Assembly (NCBI RefSeq): GCF_014764445.1
Contig: NZ_CP061721.1
Location: forward strand, 4,030,001 to 4,094,000
Length of the DNA stretch: 64,000 bases
From: Pseudarthrobacter sp. BIM B-2242
GTDB taxonomy: Bacteria; Actinomycetota; Actinomycetes; Actinomycetales; Micrococcaceae
Direction: 5' to 3'
Part shown: positions 51,853 to 61,048 of the stretch, in pieces
How positions within the stretch are numbered: position 1 is the stretch's first letter
Layout of the letters: the number at the start of each line of letters is the position of its first letter
Notes under the pieces: model-generated
The model's database searches: none
What the model was told of the DNA's origin: nothing
The model's input: only the letters and a program-made list of their open reading frames with translations
Translations under genes and position numbers: made by a program

Positions 51853-52278
51853 ATGAATCGCACAATGTTCAAGTCCAAAATCCACCGGGCCACCGTCACG
51901 CACGCTGACCTTCACTACGTAGGTTCGGTCACTGTTGACCTGGACCTCCTCGAGGCTGCCGACATTCTTCCCGGCGAGCTCGTGGCCATCGTGGACGTGA
52001 CCAACGGTGCGCGACTGGAAACCTACACCATCGCCGGCGAGCGCGGCTCGGGCGTGATCGGCATCAACGGAGCCGCCGCGCACCTGATGCACGAGAACGA
52101 CATCGTCATCCTGATCACGTACGCCCAGATGACCACCGAAGAGGCCGCGGCCTATGACCCGAAGGTTGTCCACGTGGATAAGGACAACAAGATTGTCCAG
52201 ATCGGCAACGATCCGGCGGAGGGCCACACACCGGGCCTGATGCGCCCGCCGTTCGCACTCAATAACGCCACCGTCTAG
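51853..52278 (+). CDS. panD: Aspartate 1-decarboxylase
   Basis: Makes beta-alanine for pantothenate and coenzyme A. The 141-residue proenzyme cleaves itself between Gly24 and Ser25 in [21 protein letters not shown] to create the pyruvoyl cofactor. [23 protein letters not shown] and [16 protein letters not shown] are conserved. The C-terminal ~25 residues are an extension seen in actinobacterial forms. TAGACT (51838-51843) lies 9 nt before the ATG, so the leader is very short or absent. Confidence 0.95.
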   Translation: MNRTMFKSKIHRATVTHADLHYVGSVTVDLDLLEAADILPGELVAIVDVTNGARLETYTIAGERGSGVIGINGAAAHLMHENDIVILITYAQMTTEEAAAYDPKVVHVDKDNKIVQIGNDPAEGHTPGLMRPPFALNNATV

Positions 52279-52329
52279 CCGGAGCGTGAATCCCGGCACA
52301 CCCAGCCTCCGCATCCCCGGAGGCATCTC

Positions 52330-53256
52330 TTGGTAGGCGTGCTGCAGGGCTTTTTTGTGGTCTGGGCCATCATCATGGTGGGCTGGTTTGTGGGCCGCCA
52401 GCGGATTCTGGGTGACAACGCCCGGCAGGTCCTCAGCGCCCTCACCTTCTTCGTCGCCAGCCCGGCCCTTCTGTTTGAGACCCTGAGCAAGGCCGAACTG
52501 CGGGAAGTCTTCGCCGAACCCCTCCTGGTCACCGCGGTGGCGGCCATCGCCAGCGCCCTGATGTTCTTCAGCATCGTGAAGTTCATCCTGAAGCGTGCCT
52601 TGCCGGAAGCCCTGATGTCTTCCATGGCCGCTTCCCTGGCCAACTCCGCCAACCTGGGTATCCCCATCGCGGTCTACGTCCTGGGCGACGCCAGTTACGT
52701 GGCACCGCTGCTGATCTTCCAGCTGGCGTTTTTCACCCCCCTGTTCCTCATGATCCTGGACGCCAGTACCAGCACCCACCGCACCACGCCCGCGGGCTTT
52801 ATCCTCATGATCCTCCGGAATCCGATGATCGTGGGCTCCGCACTCGGCCTGCTGGTGGCCGGACTCGACTGGCAGGTACCGGCCATTGTCCTGGAACCGA
52901 TCCACCTGATCGGCGGGGCGGCCATCCCGGCCATGCTGATCGCGTTCGGCATGAGCCTCAATGGCAGCAAACCGCTGCAGGCCGCTACCGCCAGACGGCT
53001 GGACACGCTCCTGGCCAGTGCCTTTAAGCTGGTGATCCAGCCGGGCATTGCCTACCTTTTTGCCCGCTTTGCCCTGGGCATGGAGGGCCAGTCCCTGTTC
53101 GCGGTGGTGGTGGTTTCATCCCTCCCCACGGCGCAGAACGTTTTTGTTGCCGCCAGCCGCTATTCCACCGGCCTCGCGGTGGCCAAGGACACCGTGCTGA
53201 TTACCACCGTGGTGGCCGTACCGGCCATGATCGGAGTTGCCCTGCTGCTGAGCTGA
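52330..53256 (+). CDS. AEC-family (auxin efflux carrier-like) transporter
   Basis: A 308-residue membrane protein with about ten spans in the two-repeat arrangement of the AEC/BART superfamily. FFVVWAIIMVGWFVGRQRILGDNARQVLSALTFFVASPALLF is the N-terminal signature; SLANSANLGIPIAVYVLGDASYVAPLL and SSLPTAQNVFVAASRYSTGLAVAKDTVLITTVVAVPAM are the crossing helices. Bacterial relatives export malonate or other small carboxylates; the substrate is unknown. A TTG start at 52330 is supported by GGAGG six nucleotides upstream. The sarcosine-oxidase-like gene follows after 13 nt. Confidence 0.87.
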   Translation: MVGVLQGFFVVWAIIMVGWFVGRQRILGDNARQVLSALTFFVASPALLFETLSKAELREVFAEPLLVTAVAAIASALMFFSIVKFILKRALPEALMSSMAASLANSANLGIPIAVYVLGDASYVAPLLIFQLAFFTPLFLMILDASTSTHRTTPAGFILMILRNPMIVGSALGLLVAGLDWQVPAIVLEPIHLIGGAAIPAMLIAFGMSLNGSKPLQAATARRLDTLLASAFKLVIQPGIAYLFARFALGMEGQSLFAVVVVSSLPTAQNVFVAASRYSTGLAVAKDTVLITTVVAVPAMIGVALLLS

Positions 53257-53269
53257 CCGAAGGAGTGAC

Positions 53270-54448
53270 ATGGGAACAATCCTGGACACTGTTGTGATCG
53301 GCGGCGGGGCCATGGGCTCCGCTGCTGCCTGGGCTTTGGCCCGCCGCGGCCGGCAGGTCACGCTTCTGGAGCAGTTCGGGCCGGGCCACCATATCGGCGC
53401 GTCCCACGGCACCACCAGGAACCTGAATCCCGGGTACCACCGGCCGGAGTACGTTGCGATGCTGGCCGAGGCATTGGCCCTCTGGGAGGAACTCGAGGTG
53501 GACAGCGGCGAGCGGCTGCTCACCCGCACGGGCATCGTCAACCACGGTCCCGATCCGCACTTCACGCTGGTACAGGCCGCGCTCACCGAAGCAGGCCTCC
53601 GGGCAGAGTTTCTGCGCCCTGACGAGGCCGCGGAGCGCTGGCGCGGCATCCGGTTCGACCAGCAGGTCCTGTACATGCCCGACGGCGGCCAGCTGAACCC
53701 TGAGGCCGCACTGCCCGCCTTCCAGCGGCTCGCCGCGGCCCGCGGCGCCGAGATCCGGCACCACACCAAAGTGGTGGCCCTGGAAGTAATGGACGACGGC
53801 GTCCGTCTCACCGTGGAATCGGGCGGCGTGGAATCCGGCGGGGCCTCCGGCGGCGCTGGCGGGACCGAGGTGCTCACCGCAGCGCAGGCAGTGGTAACCG
53901 CCGGGGGCTGGACGGAGAAGCTTCTGTCCGGCGCGGCCGGCCGCGACACAGGGACCGGGAAGCTGAGGATTCCCCGGCTCAGGGTCACGCAGGAACAGCC
54001 GGCGCACTTCGGTGTTGCCGACGAAGGCGCCGTGTGGCCGGGCTTCAACCACATGCCCGGAACCGGCCCGGAATACAAAAAATGGTATTCACCGGTCTAC
54101 GGAATGCAGACGCCCGGCGAAGGAATCAAGGCAGGCTGGCACGGCGTTGGCCCGCAAGTGGACCCGGACCGGCGGTCCTTCCTCCCGGAGCCCGTCCAGC
54201 TCGCGGCGCTGCAGGATTACGCCCGGACCTGGCTGCCTGGCGTTGATGCTGACTCCTTCGAGCCGATTAGCTGCACGTACACCACTACCCCGGACGAGGA
54301 CTTTATCCTTGACCGGATCGGCCCCCTCGTTATCGGCGCCGGATTCTCCGGGCACGGCTTTAAGTTCACGCCCGTCGTGGGGCGGATCCTGGCCGACCTG
54401 GCCACCGGCACCCGCGAGGCGCCGGCGATTTTCTCAGCATCCCGGTAG
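53270..54448 (+). CDS. Monomeric sarcosine oxidase / N-methyltryptophan oxidase family flavoenzyme
   Basis: A 392-residue FAD enzyme that oxidatively demethylates an N-methyl amino acid. DTVVIGGGAMGSAAAWALARRGRQVTLLEQF is the FAD fold; GASHGTTRNLNPGYH is the second flavin motif. The covalent flavin cysteine of MSOX/SolA is present in SCTYTTTPDEDFILDRIG (Cys335). GAGFSGHGFKFTPVVGRILADL closes the FAD domain. GAAGGAG precedes the ATG. It may be co-transcribed with the AEC gene, suggesting linked use or export of a small amine or acid. Confidence 0.88.
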   Translation: MGTILDTVVIGGGAMGSAAAWALARRGRQVTLLEQFGPGHHIGASHGTTRNLNPGYHRPEYVAMLAEALALWEELEVDSGERLLTRTGIVNHGPDPHFTLVQAALTEAGLRAEFLRPDEAAERWRGIRFDQQVLYMPDGGQLNPEAALPAFQRLAAARGAEIRHHTKVVALEVMDDGVRLTVESGGVESGGASGGAGGTEVLTAAQAVVTAGGWTEKLLSGAAGRDTGTGKLRIPRLRVTQEQPAHFGVADEGAVWPGFNHMPGTGPEYKKWYSPVYGMQTPGEGIKAGWHGVGPQVDPDRRSFLPEPVQLAALQDYARTWLPGVDADSFEPISCTYTTTPDEDFILDRIGPLVIGAGFSGHGFKFTPVVGRILADLATGTREAPAIFSASR

Positions 54449-54531
54449 CCCCGGACGTGCCCGGTCCCGGGTCCCGGTCCCAGCAGCCCGCCAGCCCGAG
54501 GCCCGGCAGTCCCTCCGCTGGTTTCGAAACG

Positions 54532-57171
54532 TTACTGGGCCTTCACCTCCGGCCTGTGCAGGTCCAGGAGCCGGGCGCAGCGGATGAAGCCAAGGTGGGA
54601 GTAGGCCTGCGGATGGTTCCCCAGATGGGTTTCCGTGCTGGGATCGTACTCCTCCGGCAGCAGGCCTGTGGGTCCGAACAGGTTCACCAGCTGGTCGAAC
54701 AGGTCCCAGGCTTCCTCGATCCGGCCCACTGCAACGTACGCCTCAATAAGCCAGGTAGTGCAGATGTGGAAGCCGCCCTCCAAACCCGGCAGGCCGTCGT
54801 CGTACCGGTACCTGAAGACCGTGGGCCCCACGCGGAGTTCACGTTCCACGGCCGTGACCGTGTCCAGGAACCGCTGGTCGCGGACGTCCAGCAGGCCGGA
54901 CAGCCCGATGTGCAGGACGGCAGCATCCAGGTCGGGGCTGTCGTAGGCAACGGTGTAGGACTTCGCCGAGTCATCCCAGCCCTCACGCAGGACTTCGTCA
55001 CGGATGGTGCCGGCGGTGGTTTCCCACGCGGGGTCCGGGGTCCGGCCGTGCCGGGCGGCCGTCCGGAGTGCCCGGTCCAGCGTCACCCAGCACATCACCT
55101 TGCTGTACACGTGGTGCCGGGGCGGCCGCCGGGCTTCCCAGATGCCGTGGTCCGCTTCGTGCCAGCGGGCCAGCACGGCGGAGGCCATCTCCACCATCAG
55201 GTGCCAGTGGTCATCGGCCAGGTCGCCGTTCCGTTCGCTGAGCGCATCGATCAGCTCGGCCACCGGCCCAAAGACGTCCAGCTGGACCTGATGGTCGGCG
55301 GCGTTTCCGATCCGCACCGGACGCGAGCCGGCATATCCGGGCAGGCTGTCAATCACGGCTTCGGTGGATAGCTGGGCGCCCGTGACCGAGTACAGCGGGT
55401 GCAGCCACTCCGGGCCCGGCGCATGCTCCAGGATCCTGCCCAGCCAGGCCAGGAACCCGAACGCCTCGGCCGTGGAGCCCAGATCCACCAGCGCGTGCAC
55501 TGTCATGGAACCGTCCCGCAGCCAGCAGTACCGGTAGTCCCAGTTCCTCGTCCCGCCGATCCCCTCAGGCAATGAGGTGGTGGGGGCAGCCAGGACAGCA
55601 CCGGTTGGCTCGTGAACCAAGGCGCGCAGCACCAGGGCGGAACGGCGGACCAGCGAGGGCTTCACCGCCGGCAGGTCCAGGTCCTGTACCCAGCGGCGGG
55701 AGTGCAGGGCCACGCCGGAACGCCGGTCCACTTCGCCGTCCGGATCCGCACATTGCGGTTCGGTGTCCCCGCAGCGCAGGTTAAGGACCGCGGGGCCGTC
55801 CTGCAGGTTCACCGTGGCGGTGGCCGTAGCGTGCCGGCCGTCGGAGGTAATGACGAACGTGACACCCGGCGCGAAGAGAACGACGGGGTCCGACGTGCCC
55901 ACAATGTGCAGTTCGTCGCCGCGGGCCTCCATGCTGAAGGGCACGTTGGCGTAGTCCGGCCGTGGCGCAAAAACAATCCTTGCGGCGCCGGTCCCGGAGA
56001 GTACCCGGACCAGGCTGGTGATGCCTTCCGGCGCGGGTTCGAGGTAGTCAGTGACGGTGACGTCCGCCCACCGGGTTTCCACAATCATGGTGCTGTCGAC
56101 GTACCTCTGGCCCAGCACCTGCGAGCTCTTCAGCGGTTCCACGGAGAAGTGCCCGGCGGCGTCGCCGCCGAGGATGTGGGCAAACAGCGACCCTGAATCC
56201 GGCAGCGGGTGGCTCATCCAGCAGACTTTGGCGTCCGGGGTGAGCAGCGCGGTGGAGGAACCGTTCCCGATCAGGGTGTGCCGTTCGAGTCCCACGGCGT
56301 CCTCACCGAAGAGCCAGGCGCGCCGGAGCTCAAAGAGGATGGCCAGGACCCGGGCAAACGATTCAGGGTCCCGCAGCCGGTGCGCGGCGCGGGTATCCCC
56401 CGGCCCAACGTGCAGGCCAAGGTCCGGACCGCGGAGGGTGGCGGTGGCCAGTTCGTCGCTGTAGGCATCACCGGCGTAGAGGGCGGCACTGGCACCGAGC
56501 CGGGACCGGAGGTTCTCCAGTGCGTCGGCCTTGGACGGTTCCACCACAGAGAGGTCCAGCACGGACCCGTCCACGATGAAGAACAGTCCGTGGGCCCGGG
56601 CGATCCCGCGGGCAGTCTCTGTCACGGACTCCACAACATTCGGCGCTGCCGGACGGGTGTGCACCGACACCGCAACTGGCTTGCGCTCAATCCAGATACC
56701 TTCCTGGAAGCCCACGGCCTCGGACAGCGCGGTGCTGACTTTCTGGAGGATCACCTCTGTGGCCAGCGGCTGGACGTGCGCGTACTGCATGTCCGATTCG
56801 GCGCCGTGCGAGCCGACGAGGTGGACTTCTGCAGGCAGCCGGGAGACGGCGGCGAGGTCACGCAGGGAGCGCCCTGAGATGACGGCGGCATGGGTGTTGG
56901 GCAGGGCGGCCAGGGCACGGAGTGCGATCGCCGCGCTGCCCAGGGGCAGGGTTTCGGTGGAAATACCCTCGGCGTCGCATAGGGTTCCGCCGTAGTTGCA
57001 GGCAACCAGCAGCCCGGGGACGCGGGCCAGGACTTTGAGTTCGGCCAGCAAAGTCGGGGTGAACCCTTCATCTGCGCCATCCGACTGGACGAACGCCCGC
57101 AGCAGGCCCAGTGGGAGTGACTTGGTCAGGAGGGCGGAATCCGCCACGCTCTGGTTTAACGGAGTAGGCAT
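54532..57171 (-). CDS. GH15 trehalase-like hydrolase with inactivated OtsB (trehalose-phosphatase) domain
   Basis: An 879-residue fusion. Residues about 35-275 are a HAD/OtsB-like domain. The catalytic DxDGT motif reads NYGGT (Asn59, Gly61), so the nucleophile and acid aspartates are both lost; other HAD motifs remain (ISGRSLRDLA; SKADAL; YAGDAYSDELA). Residues about 285-870 are a GH15 glucoamylase/trehalase domain with GGTRNWDYRYCWLRDGSMT and GLLPEEYDPSTETHLGNHPQAYSHLGFI, which hold the catalytic acid and base. I infer a GH15 enzyme with a regulatory or sugar-phosphate-binding pseudo-phosphatase. The ATG at 57171 is 8 nt after GGAAAGG. It follows a LacI/sugar-binding pair. Confidence 0.88.
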   Translation of the reverse strand: MPTPLNQSVADSALLTKSLPLGLLRAFVQSDGADEGFTPTLLAELKVLARVPGLLVACNYGGTLCDAEGISTETLPLGSAAIALRALAALPNTHAAVISGRSLRDLAAVSRLPAEVHLVGSHGAESDMQYAHVQPLATEVILQKVSTALSEAVGFQEGIWIERKPVAVSVHTRPAAPNVVESVTETARGIARAHGLFFIVDGSVLDLSVVEPSKADALENLRSRLGASAALYAGDAYSDELATATLRGPDLGLHVGPGDTRAAHRLRDPESFARVLAILFELRRAWLFGEDAVGLERHTLIGNGSSTALLTPDAKVCWMSHPLPDSGSLFAHILGGDAAGHFSVEPLKSSQVLGQRYVDSTMIVETRWADVTVTDYLEPAPEGITSLVRVLSGTGAARIVFAPRPDYANVPFSMEARGDELHIVGTSDPVVLFAPGVTFVITSDGRHATATATVNLQDGPAVLNLRCGDTEPQCADPDGEVDRRSGVALHSRRWVQDLDLPAVKPSLVRRSALVLRALVHEPTGAVLAAPTTSLPEGIGGTRNWDYRYCWLRDGSMTVHALVDLGSTAEAFGFLAWLGRILEHAPGPEWLHPLYSVTGAQLSTEAVIDSLPGYAGSRPVRIGNAADHQVQLDVFGPVAELIDALSERNGDLADDHWHLMVEMASAVLARWHEADHGIWEARRPPRHHVYSKVMCWVTLDRALRTAARHGRTPDPAWETTAGTIRDEVLREGWDDSAKSYTVAYDSPDLDAAVLHIGLSGLLDVRDQRFLDTVTAVERELRVGPTVFRYRYDDGLPGLEGGFHICTTWLIEAYVAVGRIEEAWDLFDQLVNLFGPTGLLPEEYDPSTETHLGNHPQAYSHLGFIRCARLLDLHRPEVKAQ

Positions 57172-57326
57172 TTGCATAACCTTTCCAGCGGAAAACGGCC
57201 CGGCACGGCAGCCGCTTCTCTCATTCTCCGGCGCTGTAGTTTCCCCCAAAAGTCTCCATTGTTGCGTTTTCGTAAAGTCCGACGACGGGCCTGCCTCAGA
57301 CGCGGTCCAGTGTGGCCACGCAGACG

Positions 57327-58631
57327 CTACTTCCCGGCTACCAGTTGGTTGATCTTGTCCGCCGCGTCCTTGAACGTGGTGTCGATGCTCTCGTTGCCGA
57401 AGATGACCGCCTTGGAATAGGCGGTCCGGAAGGTCTGCCAGACTTCAACCGAGTTGGCGATGTTGGGGACCTCCACGGTCCGCGCTGCCTGCTCGGCGAA
57501 CTGCGTGTACGCCGGGTTCTTGGCGAAGTAGTCCGCGTAAACCGTGGGGAGGTCCTGGCGCATCGGCATCTGGCCGGTCTCGGTCAGCAGCTTGCCGTCC
57601 TGCTCCTGGCTGGTGGCGAACTTCATGACTTCCCAGGCGGTGCCCTGGTTCTCGCACGCGGAGTACATGGCCACGTTCTTGGCGTCGGAGAAGGTTGACG
57701 TCCCGGCCTTGGCCTGGGCTGCCGGGACCGGAACCGCGCCCCAGTTCACCTTGTCCTTGTAGGCCGCGATGGCCCACGGACCGGCCATGGACATGGCTGC
57801 CTTGCCCTCGGCAAAGGAGTCGCCCTGGTAGACCTCCTTGGACGCCAGGTTCTCCTTATAGAGGGTCTGGAACATGGTGGCCACCTGCTTGCCCTGCTCG
57901 CTGTCGAAGGTGGCCTTGCCGTCCTTCACCAGCGGAGTGCCATCAGAATTGGCCGCGTAGTAGGAGTAGAAGTCGAACCAGGACTGGAAGAAGTCGCTGG
58001 CAGGCGAGGGCCAGATGGCTGTGGTGGCCGCCCCCGAGGACACCAGGGTGCGGGCAGTGTCCAGCAGTTCCTGGTGGCTCCCCAGTTTGGGGTTCTCCGG
58101 GTCCAGGCCGGCCTTGGCGAAGATGTCCTTGTTGTAGAAGAGGACCACAGGGTTCGACTTCCAGGGCAGCTGGTACATCTTGCCGTCACTGGACTTGTAC
58201 TGGTCCGCGAGGTCACCTGTGCGGTCCTTGATGTACCGGGCGCCGTCCGGGAACTCGTCCAGGGCCACCAGCCCGCCCTGCTTCTGGAATTGGGGAACGG
58301 CAACGGGTGCCGTGTTGAAGACCAGGCAGGGGGCGTTGCCGGCGGTGATCGCGGCGCCGATGACTTCCTCGGAGCTTTTGCCTGCCGGGATCTCCTGGGC
58401 GTCGATCTTCTCCTCCGGGTGTGCGGCGTTCCAGGATTCCACCATGGATTTGCCCCATTTCACCTCGAACTCGTTGTTGGAGTACCAAATTTTGATGGGG
58501 CCCTTGGCCTCCGTGGCGGGGCCGGAACCGCCGCCGGTACCGCCGCCGCTGCCGCAGGCCGCCAGGGCCGCCCCCATGACGGTCAGGGCGGCCACTGACA
58601 ATATTCGCGTGGCTTGGGTAAAGCGCTTCAT
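57327..58631 (-). CDS. Sugar ABC transporter substrate-binding lipoprotein
   Basis: A 434-residue family 1 extracellular solute-binding protein. The lipobox ALAAC places the lipidated Cys at residue 26. Family segments include PIKIWYSNNEFEVKWGKSMVESWNAAHPE, YQLPWKSNPVVLFYNKDIFAKAGLDPENP and EGKAAMSMAGPWAIAAYK. AAGGAG precedes the ATG. No permease or ATPase gene for it lies in this window, so it must work with components encoded elsewhere. Between a LacI regulator and a GH15 trehalase-like gene, a glucose-disaccharide such as trehalose or maltose is a reasonable guess. Confidence 0.9.
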   Translation of the reverse strand: MKRFTQATRILSVAALTVMGAALAACGSGGGTGGGSGPATEAKGPIKIWYSNNEFEVKWGKSMVESWNAAHPEEKIDAQEIPAGKSSEEVIGAAITAGNAPCLVFNTAPVAVPQFQKQGGLVALDEFPDGARYIKDRTGDLADQYKSSDGKMYQLPWKSNPVVLFYNKDIFAKAGLDPENPKLGSHQELLDTARTLVSSGAATTAIWPSPASDFFQSWFDFYSYYAANSDGTPLVKDGKATFDSEQGKQVATMFQTLYKENLASKEVYQGDSFAEGKAAMSMAGPWAIAAYKDKVNWGAVPVPAAQAKAGTSTFSDAKNVAMYSACENQGTAWEVMKFATSQEQDGKLLTETGQMPMRQDLPTVYADYFAKNPAYTQFAEQAARTVEVPNIANSVEVWQTFRTAYSKAVIFGNESIDTTFKDAADKINQLVAGK

Positions 58632-58692
58632 TGCGACTCCTTGGTACGGATCCCGGTAGGGATTTTCGACTGGATGGTGTGCTTGGTGGTTC

Positions 58693-59736
58693 TTACGGGG
58701 AGCTGGTGTGCGGAATTGAGGTTGCCGGGGCGGGCCCGGTGGACGCGCGGACCAGCAGGGCGGGTGCCTGCAGTACGGTGTCCTCCCCTGAATGGGTGCC
58801 GTTGAGCTGGTCCAGGAGTGCCTGTGCGGCCACACTGCCCCAACGCATCGCGTCGGTGGAGATGGTGGTCAGGGGCGGGTTCAGGTACTGGGTGAACTCG
58901 GCGTTGTCATAACCGGTGACCGACAGATCGCCGGGGACATTCAGGCCCTGCGTTTGCGCGTACGACTGGCCGGAGGTTGCCATCAGGTCGTTGGCGTAGA
59001 CAATCGCGGTGGGCGGGTCCGTGCGGCCCAGCAGTTCAGCGGTGGCGGCCACTCCCCCGGGCGCAGTGAAGTCCGCCTCGGCGAACAGGTCCGCAGCCAG
59101 TCCGGCGCGGGTCATGGCTGACTCCCAGGCCTCGCGGCGGCTGCGGCCGTGGATGTATTCCTGGGCGCCGCCCACATGCCCGATCCTCCTGTGGCCCAGC
59201 GAGATCAAATGTTCGACGGCGGCCGTGATGCCGTCCGTGTCGTCCATGCACACTGCGGGGAAGGGCGAGTCCGGGTCCGGCCGGTTGAGCGTCACCGCAG
59301 GCAGGCTGAGTTCCCGCAGGAGTCCGATCCGCGAGTCGTTGTGCCGCACATCGGTGAGGATGACGCCGTCCACGCGGCCGCCGTCGGCCAGCTTGCGGTA
59401 GGCACGTTCCTCGGCGCCGGCTGCGGTGGCCACACTCAGGACCAGGGTGTAATCATGCTCCGCCAGGGTGGTTTCGATGCCTGCGATGAAGGCGGGGAAG
59501 AAGGGATCCGTACCCAGGAGTTTGGGGTCCCGGGCCACCACCAGGCCCAGCGCGTAGGCTTTGGCGGAGGAGAGGCCCTTGGCGCGGAGGCTCGGCTTCC
59601 AGCCCAGGTCTTTCGCCACCCGGAGAATCCGCTCCCGGGTTGCGTCGCTGACGCCCGGCTGGCCGTTGAGAGCATAGGAGACAGCACCTTTGCTGACGCC
59701 GGCCGCGTGGGCGACGTCGCTGATGGTTACTGCCAT
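58693..59736 (-). CDS. LacI-family transcriptional repressor
   Basis: A 347-residue LacI regulator. The HTH and hinge are clear (VTISDVAHAAGVSKGAVSYALNGQPGVSDATRERILRVAKDLGWKPSLRAKGLSS), followed by a sugar-binding core (GLVVARDPKLLGTDPFFPAFIAGIETTLAEHDYTLVLS; VEHLISLGHRRIGHVGG; SVTGYDNAEFTQYLNPPLTTI). Two near-identical palindromic operators sit 42-80 nt upstream of its start, implying autoregulation and control of the sugar-binding protein gene 61 nt downstream. Confidence 0.93.
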   Translation of the reverse strand: MAVTISDVAHAAGVSKGAVSYALNGQPGVSDATRERILRVAKDLGWKPSLRAKGLSSAKAYALGLVVARDPKLLGTDPFFPAFIAGIETTLAEHDYTLVLSVATAAGAEERAYRKLADGGRVDGVILTDVRHNDSRIGLLRELSLPAVTLNRPDPDSPFPAVCMDDTDGITAAVEHLISLGHRRIGHVGGAQEYIHGRSRREAWESAMTRAGLAADLFAEADFTAPGGVAATAELLGRTDPPTAIVYANDLMATSGQSYAQTQGLNVPGDLSVTGYDNAEFTQYLNPPLTTISTDAMRWGSVAAQALLDQLNGTHSGEDTVLQAPALLVRASTGPAPATSIPHTSSP

Positions 59737-59777
59737 GGTGCGGGGCCCTTAGAAGTCAACGTTCCGTGACATGCATC

Positions 59778-59816
59778 ACTGAACCGGTTCAGTAGATTCA
59801 ACTAAACCGGTTCAGT
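59778..59816. promoter_or_regulatory. Twin LacI-type operators
   Basis: ACTGAACCGGTTCAGT (59778-59793) is a perfect 16-bp palindrome. ACTAAACCGGTTCAGT (59801-59816) is a second copy with one change. Both have the central CCGG typical of LacI-family sites, and their centres are 23 bp apart, about two helical turns, so two dimers could bind on the same face. Confidence 0.88.
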
Positions 59817-60022
59817 TAGTGAGTGTCAAGGTCCTGCCGACGCTCGTGAGGGCGTTCCGCACCCCGGTCCCGCGGGGTTTGGTCACTTAGGACGCCACAT
59901 TTCGGGTAACCGGCATTCTCGACGGGCTGCCAGCCGCCATAGACTCGGAGCATGCCAATCACGCGCCAAGACAGAGCCATCCGCCTCCAACTGCCCGCCC
60001 CCAAGCCGTCCGGAGACGAGCT

Positions 60023-61048
60023 GTGAGCGGCGGTCTCGTTGCCCTGCTGGACGACGTCGCAGCACTTGCCCGGATAGCGGCCGCCTCTGTGGACGACGTC
60101 GCAGCCGGAGCTGCCAAAGCGGGGGCCAAGGCCGCCGGCGTGGTGATCGACGACGCCGCCGTCACCCCGCAGTACGTGTCCGGGCGGGACCCGTCCCGCG
60201 AACTTCCCATGATCAAGAAGATTTTCTGGGGCTCACTGCGGAACAAACTGCTGATCATCCTGCCGGCGCTGCTGCTCATCAGCGCCTTCATTCCGGGGGC
60301 CATCCCGTTCATCCTCATGGCGGGCGGCACCTACCTCTGCTACGAGGGAGCCGAGAAAGTCTGGCACAAGTTCCGCGGCCACCACGAGGCCGAGGAAGAC
60401 GCGCCGGCCGTCGACCGGGGCCCGGAGGCCGAGGCCAAGGTCACCAAGGGCGCCATCACCACAGACTTCATCCTGTCCTGCGAGATCATGGTCATCTCGA
60501 TGAACGAGGTGGCCGCCGAGTCCCTGCTGGTCCGCGCGTTCATCCTGGTGCTCGTGGCCCTCGTGATCACGGTGCTTGTGTACGGAGCCGTCGCCCTCAT
60601 CGTCAAGATGGACGACATCGGCCTGCACCTGGCCGCCAAGGACTCCGCGGGTTCCCAGCGCTTCGGTGAGCTGCTCGTCAAGGGCATGCCCGCCGTGCTG
60701 GCCGGCATCACCCTGATCGGGACCGTCGCCATGCTGTGGGTCGGTGGCCACATCATGCTGCAGGGGGCGTACGACCTCGGCTGGCACGCGCCGTACGACC
60801 TGGTCCATGTCCTCGAGCACCCTGTAGAGGGCATCGCGGTAGTGGGCGCCTCGCTGGCCTGGCTCGTCAACACCCTGTGCTCGGCCGTTCTGGGGCTCGC
60901 CTGGGGCCTTGTGGTCATGGCCGTCGTGGGCCCGCTGCTCAAGGCACTGCCGTTCGGCAAGAAGAAGGCCGGCCACGAAGAGGGCGGCACCGGCGCAGCA
61001 GCCACCGGCCACCCGCCGGCGCCGCACAAGGCCGATCCCCCCGCTTAG
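60023..61048 (+). CDS. DUF808 membrane protein (YedI-like)
   Basis: A 341-residue integral membrane protein of the DUF808 family, no established function. The N-terminus [50 protein letters not shown] is diagnostic, followed by [42 protein letters not shown] and several spans. The His/Lys-rich C-terminus is probably cytoplasmic. The GTG start follows GGAGA. Its 3' end overlaps the convergent LLM-flavoprotein gene by 4 nt. Confidence 0.9.
   Translation: MSGGLVALLDDVAALARIAAASVDDVAAGAAKAGAKAAGVVIDDAAVTPQYVSGRDPSRELPMIKKIFWGSLRNKLLIILPALLLISAFIPGAIPFILMAGGTYLCYEGAEKVWHKFRGHHEAEEDAPAVDRGPEAEAKVTKGAITTDFILSCEIMVISMNEVAAESLLVRAFILVLVALVITVLVYGAVALIVKMDDIGLHLAAKDSAGSQRFGELLVKGMPAVLAGITLIGTVAMLWVGGHIMLQGAYDLGWHAPYDLVHVLEHPVEGIAVVGASLAWLVNTLCSAVLGLAWGLVVMAVVGPLLKALPFGKKKAGHEEGGTGAAATGHPPAPHKADPPA

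Noticed and set aside
59952..60026. A 24-codon ORF overlapping the DUF808 start (GTGA)
   Set aside because: No usable ribosome site at suitable distance and no recognisable sequence. A coupled leader peptide is possible but unsupported.
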